From Bacteroidota bacterium (GTDB taxonomy: Bacteria; Bacteroidota; Bacteroidia; Chitinophagales; Chitinophagaceae), in assembly GCA_023415275.1 (NCBI GenBank), contig JAEZLJ010000099.1, positions 1 through 8,414 of the forward strand: a stretch of DNA of 8,414 nucleotides, read 5' to 3'. A program made the translations under genes and the position numbers. A model generated the notes under the pieces. The model ran no database searches. It saw only the letters and a program-made list of their open reading frames with translations, and was not told where the DNA came from. The first letter of the stretch is position 1. Each line of letters starts with the position of its first letter. Below, piece by piece: positions 1-6,059 of this stretch.

Positions 1-153
1 GAATGGCTGCTTAAGATAGGTGCTCTGTTGATTCAAACAGAAACTGAATTAATCTTGAAAAGCCGATGGGTTGTGCCGGATCGATTACTTAGGTCAGGCT
101 ACAATTTCACTTTTCCTTCTTTGCAGAAAGCTTTCAAAGAGATATTTGTTTAA
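1..153 (+). CDS. C-terminal end of a TIGR01777-type SDR epimerase/oxidoreductase (partial)
   Basis: Reading from base 1 in frame 1 gives 50 codons ending at TAA (151-153); the gene begins outside the window. The peptide starts EWLLKIGALLIQTETELILK and then reads SRWVVPDRLLRSGYNFTFP. This matches the usual tail of TIGR01777-family proteins (YfcH and SDR39U1 relatives, DUF1731 domain). Their C-terminus carries a glycine, an 'E..L.LKSR.V.P..LL..G..F..P.L..A' pattern and then the end of the chain. The family are NAD(P)-dependent extended short-chain dehydrogenases of mostly unknown substrate, presumably cytoplasmic. The Rossmann fold and catalytic Tyr-Lys lie upstream and cannot be seen. The gene converges on the minus-strand gene that ends at 338. 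The family call rests on recall of the pattern, without a search. Confidence 0.85.
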   Translation, partial: EWLLKIGALLIQTETELILKSRWVVPDRLLRSGYNFTFPSLQKAFKEIFV

Positions 154-238
154 CAAGTTAATAAGAATGAGCTATTGATTTCCAAAGCTGTATTTTTAAA
201 TTTATTTCACGTCGCTTTACCAATTACTATTTCATTTC

Positions 239-252
239 CAAATGCGCATTTG
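239..252. repeat. 14-bp perfect palindrome between convergent genes
   Basis: CAAATGCGCATTTG is a perfect dyad in the 184-bp gap between the stop codons of two convergent genes. It has no T tract on either side, so it is not a classical terminator. Its position between two 3' ends argues against an operator. The rest of the gap (154-337) is AT-rich, and I see nothing else in it. Confidence 0.4.
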
Positions 253-337
253 TCCATTCCTGACCTAAATAACCGCATTCAAATATTTGTATCTAAACCT
301 AGGGAACCATACACCAAAACTATAAATCAGAAACCGC

Positions 338-940
338 TTATGCTACGTGCTTAAGGAGAAACAATGGTACCTGGTAATTAGGCGGAAACTCCCCTTCAAA
401 CCTGATGGTCCACTCATAATCCTCCATATAAAGCTCTAAGAACTCTATATCTTCCTCACTAAGTGGTTTTTCTACCTTAAGACTGATCTTGTTCTTTTCC
501 TTCTTTACTTTCTCTTTCTTTGGTTCATTCAGCCTTGCTTCAAGTTCCACTACAAAGGAATCCTGCAATAGGGTAAACTGCTCACGGGTAAGTGAAATGC
601 GCTGCTGCTCTTCAAGGAAGTTGAATAAAGCTGTCAATACATCTTTCTTTTCCATGCCCTGCTTTAGGCATATCAGCGATAGTGTCCGTACCTGTTTAAA
701 CAAATGCGTGTACCTTCTCTTAACGCTTACAAATCGGTATAGAATGGAAGACATGATATTTCCTACTTTAAACCTTTCAGCACTTCTCCTGCTACCTTCA
801 AAAGCAGGATCATTCCAAAAGCGTTTAGAGTCCACTCCAGGCAATAGCCTGGCTAAATACCCATCCAGCTCATTATAGTAAAAGTTCACATTGTCATCTA
901 CTGTGCCCACTGCCTTTACGTGCCCTATTTGCTTTGCCAT
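338..940 (-). CDS. Bacteroidota-specific 'GTVDDxNFY' family protein, function unknown (200 aa)
   Basis: The protein begins MAKQIGHVKAVGTVDDNVNFYY, followed by a DGYLAR segment (residues 26-31), GVDSKR (35-40) and DPAFEGSRRSAERF (44-57). I recognise this order (K..G, then GT.....FY, then DG..AR, G, R, .DPAF...R.....F) from a large group of uncharacterised Bacteroidota proteins that occur in many paralogues per genome. No function is established for them as far as I know. Residues 60-130 look helical and basic. Residues 141-157 form a lysine/glutamate-rich linker. The tail (161-200) is acidic and then hydrophobic. There is no signal peptide or membrane segment, so it is probably cytoplasmic. 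The ATG at 940 is immediately preceded by two small palindromes, TGATATCA (942-949) and ATTTTATAAAAT (951-962). A GGCCG repeat array lies 60-105 bp upstream. No TAnnTTTG promoter box is seen. Confidence 0.75.
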   Translation of the reverse strand: MAKQIGHVKAVGTVDDNVNFYYNELDGYLARLLPGVDSKRFWNDPAFEGSRRSAERFKVGNIMSSILYRFVSVKRRYTHLFKQVRTLSLICLKQGMEKKDVLTALFNFLEEQQRISLTREQFTLLQDSFVVELEARLNEPKKEKVKKEKNKISLKVEKPLSEEDIEFLELYMEDYEWTIRFEGEFPPNYQVPLFLLKHVA

Positions 941-1000
941 ATGATATCAGATTTTATAAAATGCAAGATGATCCAATCTATTTGTTTAATCAAACACCAT

Positions 1001-1044
1001 GGCCGATTATGGCCGATTTGGCCGGAAATGACCGCTTTTGGCCG
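1001..1044. repeat. Five GGCCG/GACCG units spaced 9-10 bp apart
   Basis: GGCCG begins at 1001, 1011, 1020 and 1040, and the variant GACCG at 1030. The steps are 10, 9, 10 and 10 bp, close to one helical turn, so all units lie on one face of the DNA. The block sits upstream of the minus-strand gene starting at 940. Segments such as TTGGCCGGAA followed by ATGACCGC resemble the multiple GGCCGGAA/GGTCA end repeats I recall from Bacteroidota IS21-type elements, but no transposase is present. It could be a protein-binding array or the leftover end of an element. Confidence 0.6.
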
Positions 1045-1052
1045 GGAGGGTG

Positions 1053-1094
1053 AGTCGGGAGTCTGTAGTCAGAAGTCGGGAGTCAGGAGCTGGA
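1053..1094. repeat. 7-bp tandem repeat, consensus AGTCNGN, six units
   Basis: The units in phase are AGTCGGG, AGTCTGT, AGTCAGA, AGTCGGG, AGTCAGG and a worn AGCTGGA. AGTC is kept in five of the six. This is a short heptamer tract of a kind often seen between genes in this group of bacteria. It lies directly beside the GGCCG array. A second heptamer tract with a different unit is at 7971-7998. Confidence 0.75.
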
Positions 1095-1134
1095 TGACAT
1101 AGAAGTTTCTTGTAGGCAAAGGGCAGTCAACGGG

Positions 1135-1211
1135 CTATCAGCTTCCTATCTACGGTATATTTAGTGCGTGATCACCACGCAGTATCTATACTGTAGGTAG
1201 CTAGTTGATAG
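1135..1211. repeat. 77-bp imperfect nested dyad just before the 70-aa gene
   Basis: The outer arms 1135-1153 and 1193-1211 pair at 15 of 19 positions by hand count. A middle arm, ACGGTATA (1152-1159), faces TATACTGT (1187-1194) with one G-T pair. The centre is TGCGTG (1165-1170) and CACGCA (1176-1181) around a 5-base loop. The right arm ends at the purine-rich ribosome-binding region of the 70-aa gene. It may be a REP/MITE-like mobile repeat or a leader structure. CTTCCTATC (1142-1150) can also pair perfectly with GATAGGAAG (1207-1215), giving an alternative fold. Confidence 0.6.
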
Positions 1212-1231
1212 GAAGGAGATAGGGAGAAGGT

Positions 1232-1444
1232 ATGGCGGCATCCTTTGAAATACCTTCTTTTTTTAGTAAATTAGGAGATATGGATACGAATGATAAAAAG
1301 CCTGCTGTTACTATTACCGACCTGGTAGATTTTACTTTAGGAAAACGTGAACCTGTTACGGAGGCTGAGAAAGAATTGCAGCAACAAATTGAGGAAATAA
1401 AAGCAAGGGGTCATATCGTTGAAATTCCCTCTGATTGGGTGTGA
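1232..1444 (+). CDS. Small hypothetical protein, 70 aa
   Basis: I do not recognise a named family. The ATG at 1232 is preceded by a strong purine run, with AAGGAG at 1213-1218 and GGGAG at 1222-1226 (5 bases from the start), which supports it as a real gene. The next in-frame ATG, at residue 17, is a possible alternative start. The N-terminus (MAASFEIPSFFSKL) is mildly hydrophobic but is not a signal peptide. Residues 26-40 contain VTITDLVDFTLGKRE. Residues 43-60 form a charged helix (TEAEKELQQQIEEIKARG), and the chain ends in IVEIPSDWV. A short acidic helical protein of this kind could be an antitoxin or a small adaptor. No toxin partner is beside it: the next gene is convergent (stop at 1669) and encodes an unrelated cysteine-rich protein. 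Confidence 0.65.
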   Translation: MAASFEIPSFFSKLGDMDTNDKKPAVTITDLVDFTLGKREPVTEAEKELQQQIEEIKARGHIVEIPSDWV

Positions 1445-1668
1445 TAGCTTCATCTACCGGCAACTTAGCTTATTGCTAAAGCATTTGTGATGTGATGGTT
1501 TTACTGTTCGTCCATACCCAGAATTATTGCTTATTAAAACTATTTAATACTTTTTATGTAGAACCATAATAGCATTAAGTCTCACGTGCATGACAAGCAA
1601 TCTGTGGTTAATATAGTATTCGTGGCCCTACCATATATGTCTGTGCACTTTTAATTAGAAACCCTTCA

Positions 1669-1890
1669 TCACTTCGAACAACAGGATGTTCCCATTTGAA
1701 TAGGTGGACATTTTACAGACCCATAACTGCAAAATACGCAACAGTCGCCTTGTTTAGGTTTTAGCCGGATCCTGCAATTTTTGCATTCATAGAAATATTG
1801 GCAAGCGTCCGTTGGCATTGATTCTTCTTGCTGATGTCCACAAGCAGGGCAGGTAATTACGGATTGAAGTATAGCGGCTTTGTTTTGCAT
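1669..1890 (-). CDS. GDCCVxC domain-containing cysteine-rich small protein
   Basis: This 73-aa protein has 11 cysteines (15%). Residues 14-17 form CPAC, 36-39 form CKNC, and residues 48-65 carry GDCCVFCSYGSVKCPPIQ. That last segment is the signature of the 'GDCCVxC domain-containing (seleno)protein' family. A further Cys pair sits at 70-71. The CxxC pairs resemble a small zinc ribbon, and the GDCC motif with the tail cysteines suggests binding or redox handling of a soft metal. The family often sits beside mercury transport genes, and some members carry selenocysteine; here the position is a normal Cys. Its ATG overlaps the merTP stop codon by one base (TAATG), so the two are co-transcribed and probably translationally coupled. 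There is no signal peptide, so it is expected in the cytoplasm, where it could receive Hg(II) from MerTP. The exact function is unproven. Confidence 0.88.
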   Translation of the reverse strand: MQNKAAILQSVITCPACGHQQEESMPTDACQYFYECKNCRIRLKPKQGDCCVFCSYGSVKCPPIQMGTSCCSK

Positions 1891-2507
1891 TAGTTATTGG
1901 TTACAGCTTGAGCAATTACTTTATAGCCTGTGTTGTTAATAGCTTTCACAATACTGTCAATAGATGTTCTGCCCTGGTCAAACTTCACGATGCTCATTGC
2001 TCTTTCATAAGAGGTGTGATAATCAATAATACCTTTGAGCTTTGCAATTTCGCTATTTACGTGTTCAGTACAACCTGCACAAGTCATGCCTTTTATTTTA
2101 AACTCTGCTTGTTTTATATCGGCAAGATTGGTTGCCACATCTTGCGGTTGGTGAGCTTTTGTATAAAAAGCTTGTGCATAATAGGGAAAGGCAATCAGCA
2201 GTCCCGCCAAAACGGTTACAATGCTCAAAAATGTTATGGATTGTAAAAAGGAAGGCTTGTTATCCGTATCGCAATTGCATTCAGCATGTTTTTGCGGCTT
2301 CAGCTTTTGAAACCAGGCAAATGCAAAAACCAACACTGTCAATCCAATTAAGTACGGTCTGAAAGGCTCGATCCACGCAAAAGAGGAAGCCAGTCCACTG
2401 GCACCACCTATAAATGCGAACACAGGTGTGATGCAACAAAGTGAAGCTGCAGTGGCTGTCAAAAGTCCGGCTAAGAGGCTATTGTTCTTTTTTGTCCTTG
2501 TGGTCAT
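1890..2507 (-). CDS. merTP: Mercuric ion transport fusion protein MerTP
   Basis: This 205-aa fusion joins a MerT-like inner-membrane transporter to a MerP-like metal-binding domain. The first membrane segment (about 11-35) carries the vicinal pair Cys24-Cys25 (LCCITP) typical of MerT. A second segment lies at about 51-66. A loop with Cys77 and Cys79 (ECNCD) follows, and a third segment lies at about 90-112. Residues 135-200 are an HMA domain with GMTCAGC (Cys143, Cys146). MerP normally takes Hg(II) and passes it to the MerT cysteines for import to mercuric reductase. No merA or regulator is in this window. An in-frame TTG 18 bases further upstream (2525) lies inside the TATCTTTG promoter box, so the ATG at 2507 is chosen. 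The stop overlaps the start of the GDCCVxC gene. Confidence 0.93.
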   Translation of the reverse strand: MTTRTKKNNSLLAGLLTATAASLCCITPVFAFIGGASGLASSFAWIEPFRPYLIGLTVLVFAFAWFQKLKPQKHAECNCDTDNKPSFLQSITFLSIVTVLAGLLIAFPYYAQAFYTKAHQPQDVATNLADIKQAEFKIKGMTCAGCTEHVNSEIAKLKGIIDYHTSYERAMSIVKFDQGRTSIDSIVKAINNTGYKVIAQAVTNN

Positions 2508-2522
2508 GATAAAACTATGACG

Positions 2523-2530
2523 CAAAGATA
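2523..2530 (-). promoter_or_regulatory. Bacteroidota-type -7 box of the merTP operon
   Basis: On the minus strand these bases read TATCTTTG, an exact fit to the Bacteroidota -7 consensus TAnnTTTG. Transcription would start about 5-8 bases downstream, leaving a leader of roughly 10 bases before the ATG at 2507. A TTGACA lies upstream but 23 bases from the box, a little far for the usual -33 element. No clear regulator binding dyad overlaps it. Confidence 0.6.
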
Positions 2531-2596
2531 AAATGTAAACTGTTGATGGTTGTCAATAGGGTTGCACTTAAAATGATATGTTCGCACCTTGGTCAA

Positions 2597-2616
2597 ATAA
2601 ATAATGCTTTATTTAT
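2597..2616. repeat. AT-rich hairpin, 8-bp perfect stem
   Basis: ATAAATAA (2597-2604), loop TGCT, then TTATTTAT (2609-2616). It sits between the merTP promoter and the first 53-bp repeat. A stem made only of A-T pairs is weak for a terminator. A role in shaping the promoter region is possible but unproven. Confidence 0.4.
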
Positions 2617-2669
2617 ACAACACCCGGGGTCCCCGCAAGACTATAGCCCTACGCACAATGGTAGACCCC
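2617..2669 (+). repeat. 53-bp intergenic repeat, copy A
   Basis: This copy is 43 of 53 identical to copy B (2758-2810) by hand count, both starting ACAACACCC and ending GGTAGACCCC. GGGGTC (2626-2631) can pair with GACCCC (2664-2669), and TCCCCGC (2630-2636) with GCGGGGA just beyond the repeat (2672-2678). The two pairings interleave rather than nest. No gene or transposase is attached. Confidence 0.75.
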
Positions 2670-2757
2670 ACGCGGGGACAATGAGAAAATTGTTGTCTCT
2701 TGTTTGTAGTTCTTTGTTGGAAGAAGTATTAAAGGGTAAAAACCAGGTGAATTTCTT

Positions 2758-2810
2758 ACAACACCCCAGGGTCCCACAAGACTAGAACCCAGCGCATAAT
2801 GGTAGACCCC
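2758..2810 (+). repeat. 53-bp intergenic repeat, copy B
   Basis: This is a direct repeat of copy A, the same length and 141 bp downstream start to start, with the same ends and a conserved AATGGTAGACCCC tail. The outer GGGTC/GACCC complementarity is kept. The inner GC-rich pairing seen in copy A is lost. Confidence 0.75.
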
Positions 2811-2853
2811 GGATAGGTGCTGTGTTAACCACCAAAAGAAAGCATCTCCATAG

Positions 2854-2902
2854 GGGGTCTACCCGCTTCGAGCTAGTGCATAGGCAGTGGATCCCGGGTG
2901 AT
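2854..2902 (-). repeat. Diverged inverted copy of the 53-bp repeat (copy C)
   Basis: Read on the minus strand this begins ATCACCCGGGATCC and ends GGGTAGACCCC, matching both ends of copies A and B with a strongly changed middle. It finishes 4 bases from the stop codon end (2906) of the glutamate-synthase-domain gene. In that position it could fold at the 3' end of the transcript. Confidence 0.5.
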
Positions 2903-2905
2903 TCA

Positions 2906-4471
2906 TCAATTGAGTTGTGAAGCATATTTCTGTTGCCAGTTGCTTTGCTTGCCTGAAAAATAGATCTGTTCAAAGTTTTTCACCTGGTACTCGTTGATGC
3001 GCCGGAAAAACTTGGAAGGCACGATGCTGCGCAGGTCAGCAAAGCCACAGGCTTCCATCAGCTCTTTGGTGGCTCCCATGGTATTTGCATGAAAATTGGC
3101 TACCCGTACCTTTTTTACCTCGGGATCCAGCCCCTTGTAGAGAGCAGGGTTTTGAGTGGCAACGCCTACAGGGCACCTGTCCGTATCGCAGATCAAGGCC
3201 TGTATGCAGCCCAATGCCATCATCATACCCCTGGCGCTGTAACAAGCAGAAGCACCCAAGGCAAGTACTTTCAAAATATCAAAACCGGTAATGATCTTTC
3301 CTGCGGCTATGATCCTGATACTGCCGGTCAGCTCATAGAAGTCTAATGTTTGTTTCACAAAGGCAATGGCATCATACAGCGGCATGCCCAGGCTGTCGGT
3401 AAACTCCAGCGGTGCCGCCCCTGTTCCTCCTTCCGCTCCATCAACAGTAATAAAATCGGGGATAAGGCCGGTAGTTTTGATAACATGGCAGATGTCTATA
3501 AACTCCTGCCTGTCCCCGATACATATTTTAAAGCCCACAGGCTTTCCATCACTTAACTCGCGCAATAGTTGTAAAAATTCCACCAATCCTTCGGATGAAT
3601 CAAATACACTGTGCGCTCCCGGAGAATGCACGGCCGTTCCAGGTATCACCTGCCTGATGGCAGCTATTTCGGGCGTGTTCTTTTTAGCAGGCAATATGCC
3701 TCCATGCCCCGGTTTGGCCCCCTGCGAAAGCTTCAGCTCAATCATTTTGATAGCGGGATGCAAGGCCTGCTTGCGAAAGGCCATCGCACTAAAGTTTCCC
3801 TGCTGGTCACGACATCCGAAATAGCCCGTTCCTATCTGCCAAACCAGGTCGCCCCCTTTCAGGTGATGGTCACTGATACCTCCTTCGCCCGTATTGTGGG
3901 CAAAGCCCCCCAGCCTGGCGCCTTCATTTAATGCAGCAATGGCTGTTTTGCTGAGCGCTCCGTAACTCATGGCCCCGATGTTATAGATGCTGGTATGGTA
4001 AGGCTGCATGCATTGGGCATTGCCAATCCATACACGCAGATCGTCTTTATCAATACGTACAGGATATACCGAATGGGCAGCCCATTCATAGCCAGGCTTT
4101 GTGGGATCGGCCTGCATGCCGAAGGCTACTGTCTGCTTTTCATTTTTGGATCGCTGGTACACTACTGATCGCTGGCGCCTGTTGAATGGCTTGCCATCCA
4201 GGTCCGTTTCAAAAAAGTATTGCCGCAGCTCCGGGCGTATGCTTTCCAGCAAATAGCGTAAGTGCCCAATGACAGGATAATTTTTCAGGATGGCATGATG
4301 CTGCTGGTTCATATCCCAGGTACATAACATTAATAAGGGTACGGATAGTAGTAACCACCAGTATAGGTTGGGATTATGGGTATAGGCAAAGGCTATAATG
4401 AGGATGTTGATGATGATCAACATCCCTGCTATCATATTGGTTGCGGATACTTTTTTCTGAAGCCGGCTCAT
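2906..4471 (-). CDS. Membrane-anchored FMN-binding glutamate synthase-domain protein
   Basis: This 521-aa protein has two N-terminal membrane segments (about 13-31 and 36-52), then a GltS_FMN domain (PF01645 type) filling about 90-480. Motifs seen include AMSYGALS (167-174) at the flavin site, GEGG (195-198), SQGAKPGHGG (249-258), DGAEGGTGAAP (344-354) and the cysteines 422, 428 and 433 in CX5CX4CPVGVATQ. The same cysteine spacing holds the 3Fe-4S cluster of GltB. The GltB glutaminase domain and C-terminal beta-helix are absent. Stand-alone proteins of this length, often with an N-terminal anchor, are annotated as 'FMN-binding glutamate synthase family protein'. Their substrate is not established, and true ammonia-dependent glutamate synthesis is unproven. 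The ATG at 4471 gives the first hydrophobic segment its basic flank (RLQKK). Long gaps on both sides suggest a single-gene transcript. Confidence 0.93.
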   Translation of the reverse strand: MSRLQKKVSATNMIAGMLIIINILIIAFAYTHNPNLYWWLLLSVPLLMLCTWDMNQQHHAILKNYPVIGHLRYLLESIRPELRQYFFETDLDGKPFNRRQRSVVYQRSKNEKQTVAFGMQADPTKPGYEWAAHSVYPVRIDKDDLRVWIGNAQCMQPYHTSIYNIGAMSYGALSKTAIAALNEGARLGGFAHNTGEGGISDHHLKGGDLVWQIGTGYFGCRDQQGNFSAMAFRKQALHPAIKMIELKLSQGAKPGHGGILPAKKNTPEIAAIRQVIPGTAVHSPGAHSVFDSSEGLVEFLQLLRELSDGKPVGFKICIGDRQEFIDICHVIKTTGLIPDFITVDGAEGGTGAAPLEFTDSLGMPLYDAIAFVKQTLDFYELTGSIRIIAAGKIITGFDILKVLALGASACYSARGMMMALGCIQALICDTDRCPVGVATQNPALYKGLDPEVKKVRVANFHANTMGATKELMEACGFADLRSIVPSKFFRRINEYQVKNFEQIYFSGKQSNWQQKYASQLN

Positions 4472-4538
4472 AGTATTTTATTGATGGTAAGAGGATTTAC
4501 CTGGTCACTAATGGATCAATTAAAAATTGCTGATACTT

Positions 4539-4556
4539 GTCCAATGCTTATTGGAC
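4539..4556. promoter_or_regulatory. Hairpin or operator candidate upstream of the glutamate-synthase-domain gene
   Basis: GTCCAAT, loop GCTT, ATTGGAC: a perfect 7-bp stem, 68 bp upstream of the ATG at 4471. It may be a regulator site or a leader hairpin of that gene. Confidence 0.4.
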
Positions 4557-4605
4557 GCTTGCGGGAATCACCGCGATGGAAACCTGTGTAAGAGGTTAAG
4601 CCAGG

Positions 4606-4617
4606 GGCTTATAAGCC
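4606..4617. promoter_or_regulatory. 12-bp palindrome GGCTTATAAGCC
   Basis: A perfect dyad without a loop, so more likely a protein site than an RNA hairpin. It lies 135 bp upstream of the glutamate-synthase-domain start. Confidence 0.3.
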
Positions 4618-4699
4618 TTGAAAGAGGAGAAATAAAATATGTCCTGGCAGAAGGGTACAAACTCAGGGAAAGAGCCTGTATAGCAATCACTCATGTCTA

Positions 4700-4718
4700 T
4701 CACCAGTTGAACTGGTGA
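4700..4718. promoter_or_regulatory. 19-bp palindrome TCACCAGTTGAACTGGTGA
   Basis: Nine-bp arms around a single central base, perfectly symmetric. It is 229 bp upstream of the ATG at 4471 and 175 bp past the VCBS stop. This is the longest perfect dyad in the window and a good candidate for a dimeric regulator's site. It has no T tract. Confidence 0.45.
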
Positions 4719-4892
4719 ACAATGTTTGATATGATGATGCGTATGCTGCATGGATACAAACTTACTCATTATCTATGAGGAAAGCCAGGGTCAACCATGA
4801 AGGGTTCGTTAAAGATAGTTTCGATGATTAATAAGAGCGGATGCAGATTTATTCTATGTTCATTCCTATATTATATCCATTACCTATAACTA

Positions 4893-6059
4893 TTATTTAC
4901 CCCAGATGATGGTAAGACTGTTGTCTGCATGATTGCAGATCACTATATCAGCTTTATTGTCACTATTCAACCTGGCAATAGCAATGCCTTTGGGCTGCCG
5001 CTCGGTGGCAATGACCTTACCTGCCGGAGCATGCACCTTGTCCATCACAAAAAGAAAAACCTGGTTGCCGTCAAAGTCGGAACTGACTATGTCATTGATG
5101 CCGTCACCATTGACATCTCCAATAGCCACCCTGTTCGGATTTTGTCCTGCCGGTACTGGAGAACCTTTGAGCATGGTGAATTTCCCTTGTCCATCATTTA
5201 GTAAAACAGCTAGACCATTCCTGCCCTTTCCTTCTGCCATACTACTGGGTGAATTTACAATAGCCAGGTCTGGGTTACCGTCAGCATTGACATCACCGAT
5301 AGCCATATTGAAAGGATTGTCGCCACAGGCAAAAGGGGATCCAACAGATTCATGGAACCCTCCCTTTCCATCTGCCAGTAAAATGGTAACAGTATTATCT
5401 TCTGCATTGGTCGTGACAATATCCGCTATGCCGTCACCATTGAGGTCAGCGGCTCTCAGCCGTTGGTAGGGTCGCTTGCCTACTTTAATAAACTGGTGTG
5501 GTTTTGCGAAACTGATGGTGCTGTCGCCATACAGGACTTCCACCTGGTCGTTACCCCAACTTTCTGTAACAAGGTCAGGCCAGCCATCATTATTGAAATC
5601 ACCCGCAGCGACGCCGTGCACATGTGGTATGCCTTCAGTGGCAAATGGTGAATGGATGGCCTGTTTGAAATTTCCCTTTCCATCCCCCAATAAAACAGTG
5701 ATATATTTCTTTTCGTGGTTGGCAAATGCCAGATCTGGGTGCTGGTCTTTATTAAAGTCCGCTATACATACATCATTGGGTGAGGGCCCGGCAAAAAACG
5801 GTGAGTGGGGAGTGGGTGAAAAGCCACCCTTTCCATCGTTCAATAGAATGGTGGCACTGCTGTCGGTTTCGCTGGTTACCACCAGGTCTGGATAGGTATC
5901 GCTATTCAAATCTGCTGCTTCCACGCTGCCCGGCGCCTGGCCTACTTTAATTTTGGTGATACCGGCTGATGCCACCCTATTGGAGGAAGAGGGGTTATTT
6001 CCCTGGCCGCAATGGCACAATACCATGGCAAATAGTGTCAGCGCAAACAGGTTGGTCAC
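4893..6059 (-). CDS. FG-GAP/VCBS-repeat seven-bladed propeller protein, probably exported
   Basis: This 388-aa protein has seven repeats spaced about 48-59 residues. Each carries a calcium-loop motif of the form D.N.D...D: starting at 50 (DLNSDTYPD), 101, 154 (DFNNDGWPD), 205 (DLNGDGIAD), 256 (DVNADGNPD), 315 (DVNGDGIND) and a degenerate last one at 363 (RLNSDNKAD). Most repeats also contain a [LN]DGKG.F strand turn. Seven such units make one integrin-alpha-like propeller. Members are usually secreted or surface-held and bind ligands through Ca2+-stabilised loops; the ligand here is unknown. The N-terminus is hydrophobic and has Cys15 and Cys17, suggesting a lipoprotein, but it lacks the usual Lys/Arg and a clean lipobox. 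An in-frame TAG lies two codons upstream of the GTG at 6059, so GTG is the first possible start. The next ATG (6026) would destroy the signal segment. Confidence 0.85.
   Translation of the reverse strand: MTNLFALTLFAMVLCHCGQGNNPSSSNRVASAGITKIKVGQAPGSVEAADLNSDTYPDLVVTSETDSSATILLNDGKGGFSPTPHSPFFAGPSPNDVCIADFNKDQHPDLAFANHEKKYITVLLGDGKGNFKQAIHSPFATEGIPHVHGVAAGDFNNDGWPDLVTESWGNDQVEVLYGDSTISFAKPHQFIKVGKRPYQRLRAADLNGDGIADIVTTNAEDNTVTILLADGKGGFHESVGSPFACGDNPFNMAIGDVNADGNPDLAIVNSPSSMAEGKGRNGLAVLLNDGQGKFTMLKGSPVPAGQNPNRVAIGDVNGDGINDIVSSDFDGNQVFLFVMDKVHAPAGKVIATERQPKGIAIARLNSDNKADIVICNHADNSLTIIWGK

Larger units (their letters stand above)
4472..4892. other. 421-bp intergenic region with three perfect palindromes
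   Basis: No supported gene lies here. The short ORFs on either strand lack recognisable sequence. The region is the upstream leader of the glutamate-synthase-domain gene and the downstream end of the VCBS gene. It contains three dyads, listed separately. No TAnnTTTG box was found close to 4471, and no T-tract terminator follows the VCBS stop. Confidence 0.6.

Noticed and set aside
489..878. 129-codon plus-strand ORF opposite the 200-aa gene
   Set aside because: It is the antisense shadow of a recognisable Bacteroidota family protein and its own sequence (Ser/Phe/Cys-rich) looks like reverse-strand noise.
1232..1444. Toxin-antitoxin pair involving the 70-aa protein
   Set aside because: The size and charge would suit an antitoxin, but no toxin gene is adjacent: the next gene is convergent and is a GDCCVxC metal-type protein.
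2543..2785. 80-codon plus-strand ORF upstream of merTP
   Set aside because: It runs through both 53-bp repeats (giving repeated QHP..PQD peptides), has no ribosome-binding site and starts inside the merTP promoter region.
4797..4889. 30-codon plus-strand ORF starting MKGSLKIVS
   Set aside because: Too short, no supporting ribosome-binding site or homology, and it lies antisense to the downstream end of the VCBS transcript.
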